Notes under the pieces: generated by a model | What the model was told of the DNA's origin: nothing | Databases searched by the model: none | What the model saw: the letters and a program-made list of their open reading frames with translations, nothing else | DNA from: SAR202 cluster bacterium | GTDB lineage: Bacteria > Chloroflexota > Dehalococcoidia > Lucifugimonadales > UBA826 | Assembly (NCBI GenBank): GCA_022447825.1 | Contig: JAKUTY010000007.1 | Location: 1-62,622 of the forward strand | DNA: 62,622 nt | Direction: 5' to 3' | Position numbers and translations under genes: made by a program | Shown: positions 23,436 through 33,857 of the stretch, one piece after another | Layout: the number at the start of each line of letters is the position of its first letter | Position numbering within the stretch: the first letter of the stretch is position 1

Positions 23436-24591
23436 AAGGATACTTTCTACCATTTAATAAAATCCCTAAATAGGTAGATCTAACAAAAATTTTATAAGTT
23501 ATTAAAGTAATAAATAAAGTAATAAATATTGAAATTAAAAACTTTATTTCCGGTATAACGTCAAACTGGAACATATAAAAGCTAACAAAGTTGACAACAG
23601 GCAAATGGATTAAATACATCCAATACGCTGAATCTGATAAAAACCTACCTATTGAATTAAATCCTCTAAGTTGAGATTCAAATAAACCAATTAATCCAAT
23701 AGATATAAATATCGCACCGCTCACTTTAATTGGCTGATTAGTCAACCACATTAAGTCTTGAAAATCATTAAGTTCTTGGGGGGATAATCTGTAATTTAAA
23801 TTGGAATGACTAAAATTTTCAAGAATCAAAAATAAACAAGAAATAACTAATCCAATCAAAAGATATTTTTTCCAATTCGATACTATAAATTTAAAATATC
23901 CCTCATCTTTATAAAGTGAATATCCAAACAAAAAATATGCACTAGACGCAAATGGATTCAAAATCAATTCTCCTCCTGAAAACAGAATTAAAAATGTGAT
24001 TAAAAAAATCAAAATCAATGGAAATTTTTGAAGAAAAATTATTTTATTCAGAAACTCAAAAAAATTAATAATTGTGACAGGTAACCGGACTTTGTTCAAT
24101 TTAAAACCTAAACGACTGAAAAGCAAAACTGATCCTGTAATCGAACAATAATAAGCACCTGAAACTAAAACAAAAATTAATAAATGCCATAAAAACCATA
24201 GATGATGAGGATATCCGTCCATAGAGAAATTAATATTAATTTTTCCTGTCCATCCATACATATATATCCAAGGTAAAGTGAATAGCATTACCGGGGAAAA
24301 TATTAATATAGGAGCACCTATCCGAATGAGCCGATTCGATATCCATTTTTTCCAAGTTTTGCGATCAATTAATAATCGTGCAAAAAATCCCGCTAAAATA
24401 AAAAAAAGTGGCATCCTCCACATGTGTATAAATTGAAAAATGATAGTGATAGGAGAAGATGATTTGTCATTAGAGGGCCAAAACATTTCTAAACTAGGAA
24501 CATATGGTAAAGCAGCATGCAACACTATTCCTAGCACCATAGCTAAGCCTCGTAATGCATCCAGTCCGTGAAATCTTTGATAATTCATCAT
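23413..24591 (-). CDS. Acyltransferase family 3 membrane protein
   Basis: This is a 392-residue multi-pass membrane protein. It has the acyltransferase-3 start RFHGLDALRGLAMVLGIVLHA, carrying the conserved His, and then about ten helices, with RMPLFFILAGFFARLL and a later YLIHLPVVNFVSFYMF. Family members (OafB, NolL, WecH-like) add acetyl or other acyl groups to surface sugars or other substrates at the cytoplasmic membrane; the substrate is not known. The gene starts eight bases after the NIPSNAP stop with no clear Shine-Dalgarno, so the two may be translationally linked. Confidence 0.87.
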   Translation of the reverse strand: MMNYQRFHGLDALRGLAMVLGIVLHAALPYVPSLEMFWPSNDKSSSPITIIFQFIHMWRMPLFFILAGFFARLLIDRKTWKKWISNRLIRIGAPILIFSPVMLFTLPWIYMYGWTGKININFSMDGYPHHLWFLWHLLIFVLVSGAYYCSITGSVLLFSRLGFKLNKVRLPVTIINFFEFLNKIIFLQKFPLILIFLITFLILFSGGELILNPFASSAYFLFGYSLYKDEGYFKFIVSNWKKYLLIGLVISCLFLILENFSHSNLNYRLSPQELNDFQDLMWLTNQPIKVSGAIFISIGLIGLFESQLRGFNSIGRFLSDSAYWMYLIHLPVVNFVSFYMFQFDVIPEIKFLISIFITLFITLITYKIFVRSTYLGILLNGRKYPFKKTLQH

Positions 24592-24599
24592 GGAATAAA

Positions 24600-25214
24600 T
24601 TATTGCAGAGGCGAAAACTCAAATGGAAGCAATATTTTATTCTCTTGAGATATCAAAGGAGTCCTATCTTTTGGAGGCCAAACACCTTTTTCGACTACAA
24701 TTTTTCTAGTTTCTGCACGATGTTCTAAACTTGAATAAGCCCAAATATGAACCATTTTATTTAATTGTCCAATATCGCTGTACCAACATCCTACAAAAGG
24801 AGAATATTTTTTTCTTTCATCAATTGATTTTTCCCATGCAATTAACGCTTTAGGCAAGTCACCTTGAGCAAAAATATAAGTTCGCATCTCAAAAATAGGG
24901 CCTATTGATCGGGGAGTTAATGGATCCATAAACTTAGCAGGTAACATTATTTCAGAGTTTAATTTCTCTACAATTCCCGTACCGTCAGGAGGCCAAATCC
25001 CATCTTCTACAGTCTTAGATCTAATCTGATTGCGTTCATTCAAATCTTTGTATGGCCAAATATGAACTACTTGGTTTAGCAAGCCAATTTCAGTGTAAAA
25101 GTATCCTCCTAATTGAGAATATTCCAATCTTTTATCTATTTTTTCTTTTACTTTTTCTCCAAAAACAGGTAGAGATCCTGGTTTTAGGTCGTAAGTGCGA
25201 AATTCATAGATCAT
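24600..25214 (-). CDS. NIPSNAP-domain protein with two repeats
   Basis: This 204-residue protein consists of two similar NIPSNAP (dimeric alpha+beta barrel) halves. MIYEFRTYDLKPGSLPVFGEKV opens the first, and PIFEMRTYIFAQGDLPKALIAW opens the second near residue 105. Each half contains LNQVVHIWPYKDL or LNKMVHIWAYSSL and ends VEDGIWPP or VEKGVWPP. NIPSNAP proteins are poorly understood and usually occur as single or double domains; some take part in catabolic pathways. The gene has AGGAG eight bases upstream and leads into the acyltransferase gene. Confidence 0.88.
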   Translation of the reverse strand: MIYEFRTYDLKPGSLPVFGEKVKEKIDKRLEYSQLGGYFYTEIGLLNQVVHIWPYKDLNERNQIRSKTVEDGIWPPDGTGIVEKLNSEIMLPAKFMDPLTPRSIGPIFEMRTYIFAQGDLPKALIAWEKSIDERKKYSPFVGCWYSDIGQLNKMVHIWAYSSLEHRAETRKIVVEKGVWPPKDRTPLISQENKILLPFEFSPLQ

Positions 25215-25288
25215 ATTTTCACTCCTAAAAAGTTACAATAACATGGTTCAGGCTAACATATTAAATAAATCAAAAATAGTGAAACTAT

Positions 25289-26275
25289 ATGAAAATCTTA
25301 ATTACAGGCGGAGCAGGCTACATAGGATCTACAATCTGTTCAGCATTAGAAGACAAGGGTCATGAGATAATAATCATAGACAATTTATCTTCCAATGGAA
25401 GCAAAAAAAAATCCTGTCAAAACTTTTATCAAAATGACATTTCAAATATTAAAGCATTAAATCAAATTGAATCAGAGCACAAAAATATTGACGCTGTAAT
25501 TCATTGTGCGGCAAAAATTTTCGTTCCTGAATCAGTGTCAAATCCAAGCATATATTACGAAGAAAATGTAACTAAAACTTTAACTCTTTTAAACTGGATG
25601 AAAAAAGCTGATATTTCTAACATTATATTTAGTTCTACAGCATCTCTATATAGATCAGCAGAAGATCAAGTTGTTACTGAAAATTCAGAACTGCAGCCAA
25701 GTAGTCCATATGCAAAAACAAAGTTATCAATGGAATTTATTCTTGAAGATTTCTGCAATGCATACAAAATGAAATGTATATCTCTAAGATATTTTAATCC
25801 TATTGGAGCTGATCCTAAAATGAGATCTGGACCGAATTTTTCAAATTCAACTCACCTATTAGGCAAATTAATTCAAGCATATGAAAGTGAAGATAAAAAA
25901 TTCACCATCACTGGAAATAATTGGAATACAAAAGATGGGACAGGTATCAGAGACTATGTTCATGTGTGGGATTTAGCTGAAGCTCACTTAAAAGCACTTG
26001 AGAGAATCAATTCTATCACTTCTACACTTTCACCTTTCATTCCAATAAATATTGGAAGTGGAACAGGGTTAACAGTCAAAGAAATGGTTTCTATTTTTGA
26101 AGAAGTAGTAGGAATCGAATTAAACACAAAAATAATGGAACCCAGACCTGGTGATGTTGCTGGAAATTTTGCTGATATCACCAATGCAAAAAATCTACTT
26201 GATTGGGAACCTCGCATGTCTATTGAGCAAGGAATTGCAGATGCTATCAAATGGTATCGAAAGAAATCAATATGA
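25289..26275 (+). CDS. galE: UDP-glucose 4-epimerase family protein
   Basis: This is a 328-residue extended SDR. The NAD motif GGAGYIGS is at residues 7-14, and IIIDNLSSNGS follows near 31. The Ser/Thr of FSSTASLY near 120 and YAKTK near 145 give the catalytic Ser/Thr-Tyr-Lys. RYFNPIGADP near 173, IRDYVHVWDLAEAH near 223 and INIGSGTGLTVKEMV near 257 are GalE signatures. It interconverts UDP-glucose and UDP-galactose (or their N-acetyl forms) to supply sugars for surface glycans. Substrate choice cannot be read here. There is no clear Shine-Dalgarno. The following acyl-CoA ligase has its own GGAGA site 66 bases downstream. Confidence 0.87.
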   Translation: MKILITGGAGYIGSTICSALEDKGHEIIIIDNLSSNGSKKKSCQNFYQNDISNIKALNQIESEHKNIDAVIHCAAKIFVPESVSNPSIYYEENVTKTLTLLNWMKKADISNIIFSSTASLYRSAEDQVVTENSELQPSSPYAKTKLSMEFILEDFCNAYKMKCISLRYFNPIGADPKMRSGPNFSNSTHLLGKLIQAYESEDKKFTITGNNWNTKDGTGIRDYVHVWDLAEAHLKALERINSITSTLSPFIPINIGSGTGLTVKEMVSIFEEVVGIELNTKIMEPRPGDVAGNFADITNAKNLLDWEPRMSIEQGIADAIKWYRKKSI

Positions 26276-26341
26276 AATGACGGTTGACATGAGCACACCT
26301 AAGTGTAAAAGTAAGAAATCAAATACAGATTGGAGAATCTT

Positions 26342-27835
26342 ATGACCACCCTTGCAAACATTTTAGAAAATCGTCCCAAAGATGATTTATGTGTTGTAAT
26401 ACCCAACGGGGTTAAAAAAACCTATGGCCAATTCCATGATGAAGTTGAAAGAATTGCTGAAATCCTGTCTGCGTCAGGTGTCAAAAAAGGTAGAACAGTT
26501 TCAATAGTATTACCAAATGGCCTTGAGTTCATGGTTATATTTTTAGCTGTCACTCGTGCAGGAGCCATTGCTGCTCCTCTCAATTCAGCTTACACAAAAG
26601 AAGAATTCAAGTTTTATATGGAAGATACAGAGTCTCAATTAGTCATCATCAAAGAAGACGCAAAAATTGCAATAGAAGCTGCAAATGAACTAAATATTGA
26701 AATTGCTTCAGTAACAATCAACTCTGATGAAAAATTAGAAATTCAAAAAAATGGGGGAAAACTAACTGATTCTAAATCAGTTGATGCACCAGACGAAAAA
26801 GACATTGCTCTTTTCTTACACACCTCAGGGACTACTAGCAGACCTAAAGGAGTACCTTTAACTCACAAAAATCTAATGACATCTCTCAGTAATATTTCAA
26901 AAACTTACTTACTAAATGGAGACGATACTGCACTAGTTGTGATGCCTTTATTTCATGTTCACGGATTAATAGGAGTAGCTTTATCTTCATTATTTAGCGG
27001 GGGAACAATTGTGATCCCTGAAAGATTTAGCGCAAGTACTTTTTGGCAGGACAGATTAGACTATAACGCAACATGGTTTTCTGCCGTTCCTACTATTCAT
27101 CAAATTCTTTTAATGCGTGCAAATGATGATAATGCTCCAAGTAAGTCATTCAGACTAATTAGATCTTGCTCGTCAGCATTAGCTCCTTCAGTATTTGACC
27201 AACTAGAAAATAGATTTGGAGCTCCAGTGCTAGAAGCCTATGGTATGACAGAAGCATCTCACCAAATGTCGTCCAACTTGTTACCGCCTGGTAGCAGAAG
27301 TCCTGGAACCGTAGGGATCGGGACAGGCGTAGACATTTCAATCATGGATGAATCAGGAAACCTTTTATCATACGGAAAAACTGGAGAAGTAGTAATTAAA
27401 GGTTCAAATGTCACAAAGGGATATCACAATAATCCCGATGCAAACGCAGAAGCTTTTACAAATGGTTGGTTTAGAACGGGAGACCAAGGCCAATTATCTG
27501 TAAAAGATGTATTAACTCTAACTGGCCGATTAAAAGAACTGATAAACAGAGGCGGAGAAAAAATTTCTCCTTTAGAGGTTGATGCTGCATTAATTCAACA
27601 TCCTTTAATTTCTGAAGCAGTATCTTTTGGAATTCAAGATGAAAAATATGGAGAAATAGTTCAAGCAGCAGTAGTTTTATCAGGAGAAATATCAGAAAGT
27701 GATATTCAAGCATATTGCTCAAAACATATAGCTGATTTTAAAATTCCTTCTAAAATATTCGTTGTCCAAGAACTTCCCAGAACTGCTACTGGAAAAATTC
27801 AAAGACGTCATGTCGCAGCAAAGTTTTCAAATTAA
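26342..27835 (+). CDS. AMP-forming acyl-CoA ligase (oxalyl-CoA synthetase-like)
   Basis: ATG 26342 (GGAGA six bases upstream) gives 497 residues. The adenylation motif HTSGTTSRPKGVPLTH near 161-176, YGMTEASHQM near 301, TGDQG near 379, GRLKELINRGGEKISPLEV near 395-413 and the catalytic Lys in PRTATGKIQRRHV near 481 are all present. ANL enzymes activate a carboxylate as acyl-AMP and then load CoA. The loop before HTSGTTSRPKG and the overall length resemble plant and bacterial oxalyl-CoA synthetases and small-chain ligases, but the substrate is unknown. The gene starts a run with HAD, rhodanese and PfkB genes in one direction. Confidence 0.87.
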   Translation: MTTLANILENRPKDDLCVVIPNGVKKTYGQFHDEVERIAEILSASGVKKGRTVSIVLPNGLEFMVIFLAVTRAGAIAAPLNSAYTKEEFKFYMEDTESQLVIIKEDAKIAIEAANELNIEIASVTINSDEKLEIQKNGGKLTDSKSVDAPDEKDIALFLHTSGTTSRPKGVPLTHKNLMTSLSNISKTYLLNGDDTALVVMPLFHVHGLIGVALSSLFSGGTIVIPERFSASTFWQDRLDYNATWFSAVPTIHQILLMRANDDNAPSKSFRLIRSCSSALAPSVFDQLENRFGAPVLEAYGMTEASHQMSSNLLPPGSRSPGTVGIGTGVDISIMDESGNLLSYGKTGEVVIKGSNVTKGYHNNPDANAEAFTNGWFRTGDQGQLSVKDVLTLTGRLKELINRGGEKISPLEVDAALIQHPLISEAVSFGIQDEKYGEIVQAAVVLSGEISESDIQAYCSKHIADFKIPSKIFVVQELPRTATGKIQRRHVAAKFSN

Positions 27836-27846
27836 TTGGAGAAGAA

Positions 27847-28575
27847 ATGAATAAATCACTAACAAATGTTAAAGCTATGACTTTTGATGTCTTTGGAACA
27901 GTAGTAGATTGGAGGTCAAGCATATCAAGAGAAGTAGAACAAATACTTTCTAATCGCGGAGTAGATTTAAATCCCGACGAATTTGCAGACGAATGGAGAG
28001 CAGGATATGGCCCTTCAATGAATAAAGTGAGAACCGGACAACTTCCATGGATGAAAATTGATGATCTCCACAGAATAATTCTTGATGAACTTCTTAAGAA
28101 TTATGAAATTGATCAGTTAAATGAAGAGGAAAAAGTTAATTTAAATCATGCTTGGCATAGATTGGATCCTTGGTCTGACTCAGTTGAAGGATTAACCATG
28201 CTTAAGAAAAATTATGTCATTAGTACATTATCAAACGGGAACGTTTCACTTTTAGTTAATATGGCAAAATTTGGTGGACTTCCATGGGACACAATTTTAT
28301 CTGCTGAATTATGCCATCATTACAAACCTGACAATGAAGCATATTTAAGCACCTCACAATTTCTTGGATTCCCTATTGAAGAAATCATGATGGTTGCAGC
28401 CCATAAGGGTGATTTATCTTCAGCGAAAAAGAATGGTATGGCAACAGCTTACATTCCAAGACCCAAGGAATTTGGACCTAATACACAAGTTGACAATAAT
28501 GATGAAGATTATATAGACATCGTAGCTAAAGACTTAATAGATTTAGCGAGACAATTAGATAAAATAAGAGCCTAG
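27847..28575 (+). CDS. HAD-superfamily hydrolase, haloacid dehalogenase type II-like
   Basis: This 242-residue protein opens with MTFDVFGTVVDWRSS, the type II haloacid dehalogenase signature with nucleophile Asp near residue 14. STLSNGN near 125 gives motif II, a Lys near KPDNEAYL (about 160) gives motif III, and VAAHKGDLSSAKKNGM near 182 gives motif IV in modified form. It may remove chloride from haloacids or phosphate from small metabolites. GGAGAAG lies directly upstream of the ATG. Confidence 0.88.
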   Translation: MNKSLTNVKAMTFDVFGTVVDWRSSISREVEQILSNRGVDLNPDEFADEWRAGYGPSMNKVRTGQLPWMKIDDLHRIILDELLKNYEIDQLNEEEKVNLNHAWHRLDPWSDSVEGLTMLKKNYVISTLSNGNVSLLVNMAKFGGLPWDTILSAELCHHYKPDNEAYLSTSQFLGFPIEEIMMVAAHKGDLSSAKKNGMATAYIPRPKEFGPNTQVDNNDEDYIDIVAKDLIDLARQLDKIRA

Positions 28576-28584
28576 GAGAATAAT

Positions 28585-28938
28585 ATGCCAAGACAAGTTG
28601 AGGGCGAACCCTACAACAGAATTTCAGTCGATGAAGCTGTTGAATTCCACGGATCTGATGAGGTAGCATTTATTGACGTCAGAAGAATGGATGAATATTT
28701 AGAAGGACATGTAACTGATGCTCAATTCATTACAGTTGACGAAATTTTAGCTAGAATTGAAGAACTTCCATCTGACAAAAAATTATTTTTCATATGCGCT
28801 GCTGGAGTTCGTAGTGGATTAGCATGCGAAATGGCAGCAGCTATGGGAATTGAATCCGATCGTTTGTTCAATATTGAAGAGGGAACCCCCACTTGGATCG
28901 AAAAAGGCTACCCAACAAGTACAGGAACTGATCTATAG
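28585..28938 (+). CDS. Single-domain rhodanese-like protein
   Basis: This 117-residue protein has one rhodanese domain: AFIDVRRMDEYLEGHV near 29-44 and active-site loop FICAAGVRSG near 71-80, with the catalytic Cys and the Arg of the loop both present. Such proteins (GlpE, PspE type) carry sulfane sulfur as a persulfide. A selenium or sulfur role next to the selenoprotein operon cannot be claimed, since it is 25 kb away. It has TAGGAGA upstream, nine bases after the HAD gene, and is followed at once by the PfkB kinase. Confidence 0.9.
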   Translation: MPRQVEGEPYNRISVDEAVEFHGSDEVAFIDVRRMDEYLEGHVTDAQFITVDEILARIEELPSDKKLFFICAAGVRSGLACEMAAAMGIESDRLFNIEEGTPTWIEKGYPTSTGTDL

Positions 28939-28941
28939 AAC

Positions 28942-31169
<2,228 letters not shown>

Positions 31170-31198
31170 ACTAAAAAACATTTAATTTGGAGAAGGTA

Positions 31199-32410
31199 AT
31201 GAGTTTAACTTTTTTGGAATCACCATCATTTTTATTTACTTCTGAATCAGTAACAGAAGGTCACCCAGATAAAATTTGTGATCAGATCTCAGATGGTGTC
31301 TTAGATGCTATGTTAAAACTAGACCCTAGGGCAAGAGTCGCCTGTGAAACTGCATGTACGACAGGACTAGTAGTTGTAATGGGAGAGATGACTATTTCTG
31401 AAGGATATGTTGATATTCCTTCAATCGTTAGAGATACAATCAAATCAATCGGATATACAGATCCATCTTACGGATTTGACTATAAATCCTGTGGAGTTAT
31501 GGTTGCAGTAGATGAACAATCTTCCGATATATCTTCAGGTGTTTCAAACTCATTAGAAACACGTGACTCATCTGTTTCCGAAGAAGAAATCGATTCAGTA
31601 GGAGCAGGGGACCAAGGAATGATGGTGGGGTTTGCGTGCGATGAAACTCCTGAATTAATGCCACTACCTATGTCTCTTTCTCATCAATTAGCTCAAAAAT
31701 TATCTGAAGTGAGAAAAAATGGAACCTTACCTTATCTACGTCCAGACGGTAAATCTCAAGTCACAGTAGAATACTCAAAAGGTATACCAGTACGAGTACA
31801 CACCATTTTACTAAGTAACCAGCATGATCCAGACATTTCTAATGAACAGATTGAAAAAGATTTAATAGAATTTGTAGCAAAACCAGTTATTCCTTCTGAT
31901 CTTTTAAATGATACTAGGTATATTGTTAATCCTTCTGGTAGATTCGTTATAGGTGGCCCTGTAGGCGACACTGGATTGACTGGAAGAAAAATTTTAGTAG
32001 ACACTTATGGTGGAATGGCTAGACATGGTGGTGGTGCATTTTCAGGAAAGGACCCTACAAAAGTAGATAGATCTGCAGCTTATGCTGCTAGATGGGTAGC
32101 TAAAAATTTAGTTGCTGCAGGAATTGCTTCTCGAGCTGAAGTGCAAATTTCATATGCTATAGGTGTTGCATCTCCTATTTCAGTATCTACTGAAACATTT
32201 GGAACTAATAAAATTTCTATATCCAAAATTGATGAACTTGTTTCAAAACATTTTGACCTCAGACCTGGGGCAATCATCAGGGATTTAGAGTTAAGGAATC
32301 CTATTTACCAACAAACAGCTGCATACGGTCATTTTGGCCGTCCAGATCTCGATCTACCTTGGGAAAGAATTAATAAATCTGAAATTTTAAGAAAAGAGTC
32401 CGGATTATAG
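31199..32410 (+). CDS. metK: S-adenosylmethionine synthetase
   Basis: The start is ATG 31199 with GGAGAAGG upstream (a TTG at 31187 lies before that site), giving 403 residues. The signatures are complete: [12 protein letters not shown] near 21-32, [12 protein letters not shown] near 135-146, [13 protein letters not shown] near 246, and [16 protein letters not shown] near 276 with the K+ and phosphate contacts. It makes SAM from ATP and methionine. SAM is used by speD-speE further along the window. No SAM riboswitch fits in the 29 bases before it. Confidence 0.97.
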   Translation: MSLTFLESPSFLFTSESVTEGHPDKICDQISDGVLDAMLKLDPRARVACETACTTGLVVVMGEMTISEGYVDIPSIVRDTIKSIGYTDPSYGFDYKSCGVMVAVDEQSSDISSGVSNSLETRDSSVSEEEIDSVGAGDQGMMVGFACDETPELMPLPMSLSHQLAQKLSEVRKNGTLPYLRPDGKSQVTVEYSKGIPVRVHTILLSNQHDPDISNEQIEKDLIEFVAKPVIPSDLLNDTRYIVNPSGRFVIGGPVGDTGLTGRKILVDTYGGMARHGGGAFSGKDPTKVDRSAAYAARWVAKNLVAAGIASRAEVQISYAIGVASPISVSTETFGTNKISISKIDELVSKHFDLRPGAIIRDLELRNPIYQQTAAYGHFGRPDLDLPWERINKSEILRKESGL

Positions 32411-32418
32411 GATTAGGT

Positions 32419-33840
32419 TTGGGTATTAAATTTGGTACAGACGGATGGCGAGCTTTAGTTAATCAGGATTTCACTGATGAGAATGTAAGAATTTGTGCTC
32501 AAGCAGTATGTGATTACATGAAGAGTAATGACATTAATCATGCTGGGTTAATTATTGGGTATGACACCAGAGCATCTTCACAGAGTTTTGCTCAATCAGT
32601 CGCTGAAGTTGCGGCAGGGAACAATATTCCTGCAATTTTGTGTGAAAATGCTTGTCCCACACCCGTTGTTAGCTATAACTTAGTATTAAGAGAATGTGGT
32701 GCAGGAGTCGTAATCACAGCTAGTCACAATTCTGCAGATTGGAATGGATTTAAATTCAAACCAGGATATGGCGGAAGCGCTTCCTCAGAAATTATATCTA
32801 ATCTTGAAAAACATTTACTTCAAGTAGAACAAACTAATCTAGTTAACAGTACCTCTTTTGAAGAAGGGAAACTAAGCGGGTTAATAGAATTAATAGATCC
32901 AAAAACAACTTATTTAAACCATTTGGCTGAATTAGTAGATTTGCACTCTATTAGAAATGCAGGATTAAATATCGTAATAGATTCAATGTATGGAGCTGGA
33001 GCTAGATATTTTTCAGAATTACTTTCCGGTGGAAATAATAAAATCGAAGAAATTAGATCAGATTTCGCACCAACATTCCCAGGACTACTACAACCAGAAC
33101 CTATTAAAAACAACTTACAACAACTAATGAATGAAGTCATAGATTTTAATGCTGATATAGGACTTGCTACTGACGGAGATGCAGACAGATTAGGCATAAT
33201 TGATGAAAATGGTAATTATGTAAGCACATTGATTAGTTTCTCTTTATTATGCCAACATCTCCTTGAAAACCTTTCTATGACTGGGCCAATTATAAAGTCC
33301 ATCACAATGACAAATATGATAGACAAATTAGCTGAAATCAATAACGTAGAAGCGATAGAAACACCTGTGGGATTTAAAAATTTGGGACCTGTTTTTATGG
33401 AACAAGAAGGATTAGCAGCAGGAGAAGAAAGTGGTGGATATGCCTTTCAGGGCCACATTCCTGAAAGAGATGGCATTCTATCCGGATTATTGATTTTAGA
33501 TATGATGATAAAAACTCAAAGCACTCTAAGTGAATTAATTGAAAATCTAACAAATAAAGTTGGAGAGCATTTTTATATCAGAGAAGATATTCCATTCGAA
33601 AGTTCAAAAAGAAAAGAAATTGACACAATTTTAAGTACTAGATCTTTTAATTCTATATCAGGAATCGACATCAATCATGTGAATGACGAAGATGGTTTTA
33701 AATTTTACCTTCAAGACGATTCCTGGGTATTAGTTAGATTTTCAGGAACTGAACCATTATTGCGATTACATGCTGAATCAAAATCTCTAGATCAAGTAGA
33801 ATCTTTGGTCAATGACATCAAAAAAAGTCTGAAATTGTAA
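32419..33840 (+). CDS. Phosphoglucomutase/phosphomannomutase family protein
   Basis: This 473-residue alpha-D-phosphohexomutase starts at TTG 32419 preceded by an AGGATTAGG stretch. The active-site Ser lies in ITASHNSADWNGFK near 102, the Mg2+ loop TDGDADRLG is near 255, the sugar-binding GEESGGYAF is near 337 and the phosphate-binding RFSGTEPLLRL near 441. It moves phosphate between C1 and C6 of glucose or mannose (or glucosamine) for wall or glycan synthesis. GlmM, ManB and Pgm cannot be told apart by eye. It lies between metK (8 bases) and polA (17 bases) in one run. Confidence 0.9.
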   Translation: MGIKFGTDGWRALVNQDFTDENVRICAQAVCDYMKSNDINHAGLIIGYDTRASSQSFAQSVAEVAAGNNIPAILCENACPTPVVSYNLVLRECGAGVVITASHNSADWNGFKFKPGYGGSASSEIISNLEKHLLQVEQTNLVNSTSFEEGKLSGLIELIDPKTTYLNHLAELVDLHSIRNAGLNIVIDSMYGAGARYFSELLSGGNNKIEEIRSDFAPTFPGLLQPEPIKNNLQQLMNEVIDFNADIGLATDGDADRLGIIDENGNYVSTLISFSLLCQHLLENLSMTGPIIKSITMTNMIDKLAEINNVEAIETPVGFKNLGPVFMEQEGLAAGEESGGYAFQGHIPERDGILSGLLILDMMIKTQSTLSELIENLTNKVGEHFYIREDIPFESSKRKEIDTILSTRSFNSISGIDINHVNDEDGFKFYLQDDSWVLVRFSGTEPLLRLHAESKSLDQVESLVNDIKKSLKL

Positions 33841-33857
33841 GTAGGAGTATTTTCATT

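Noticed and set aside
31170-31198. SAM riboswitch before metK
   Set aside because: Only 29 bases separate ahcY and metK, too short for any SAM riboswitch.
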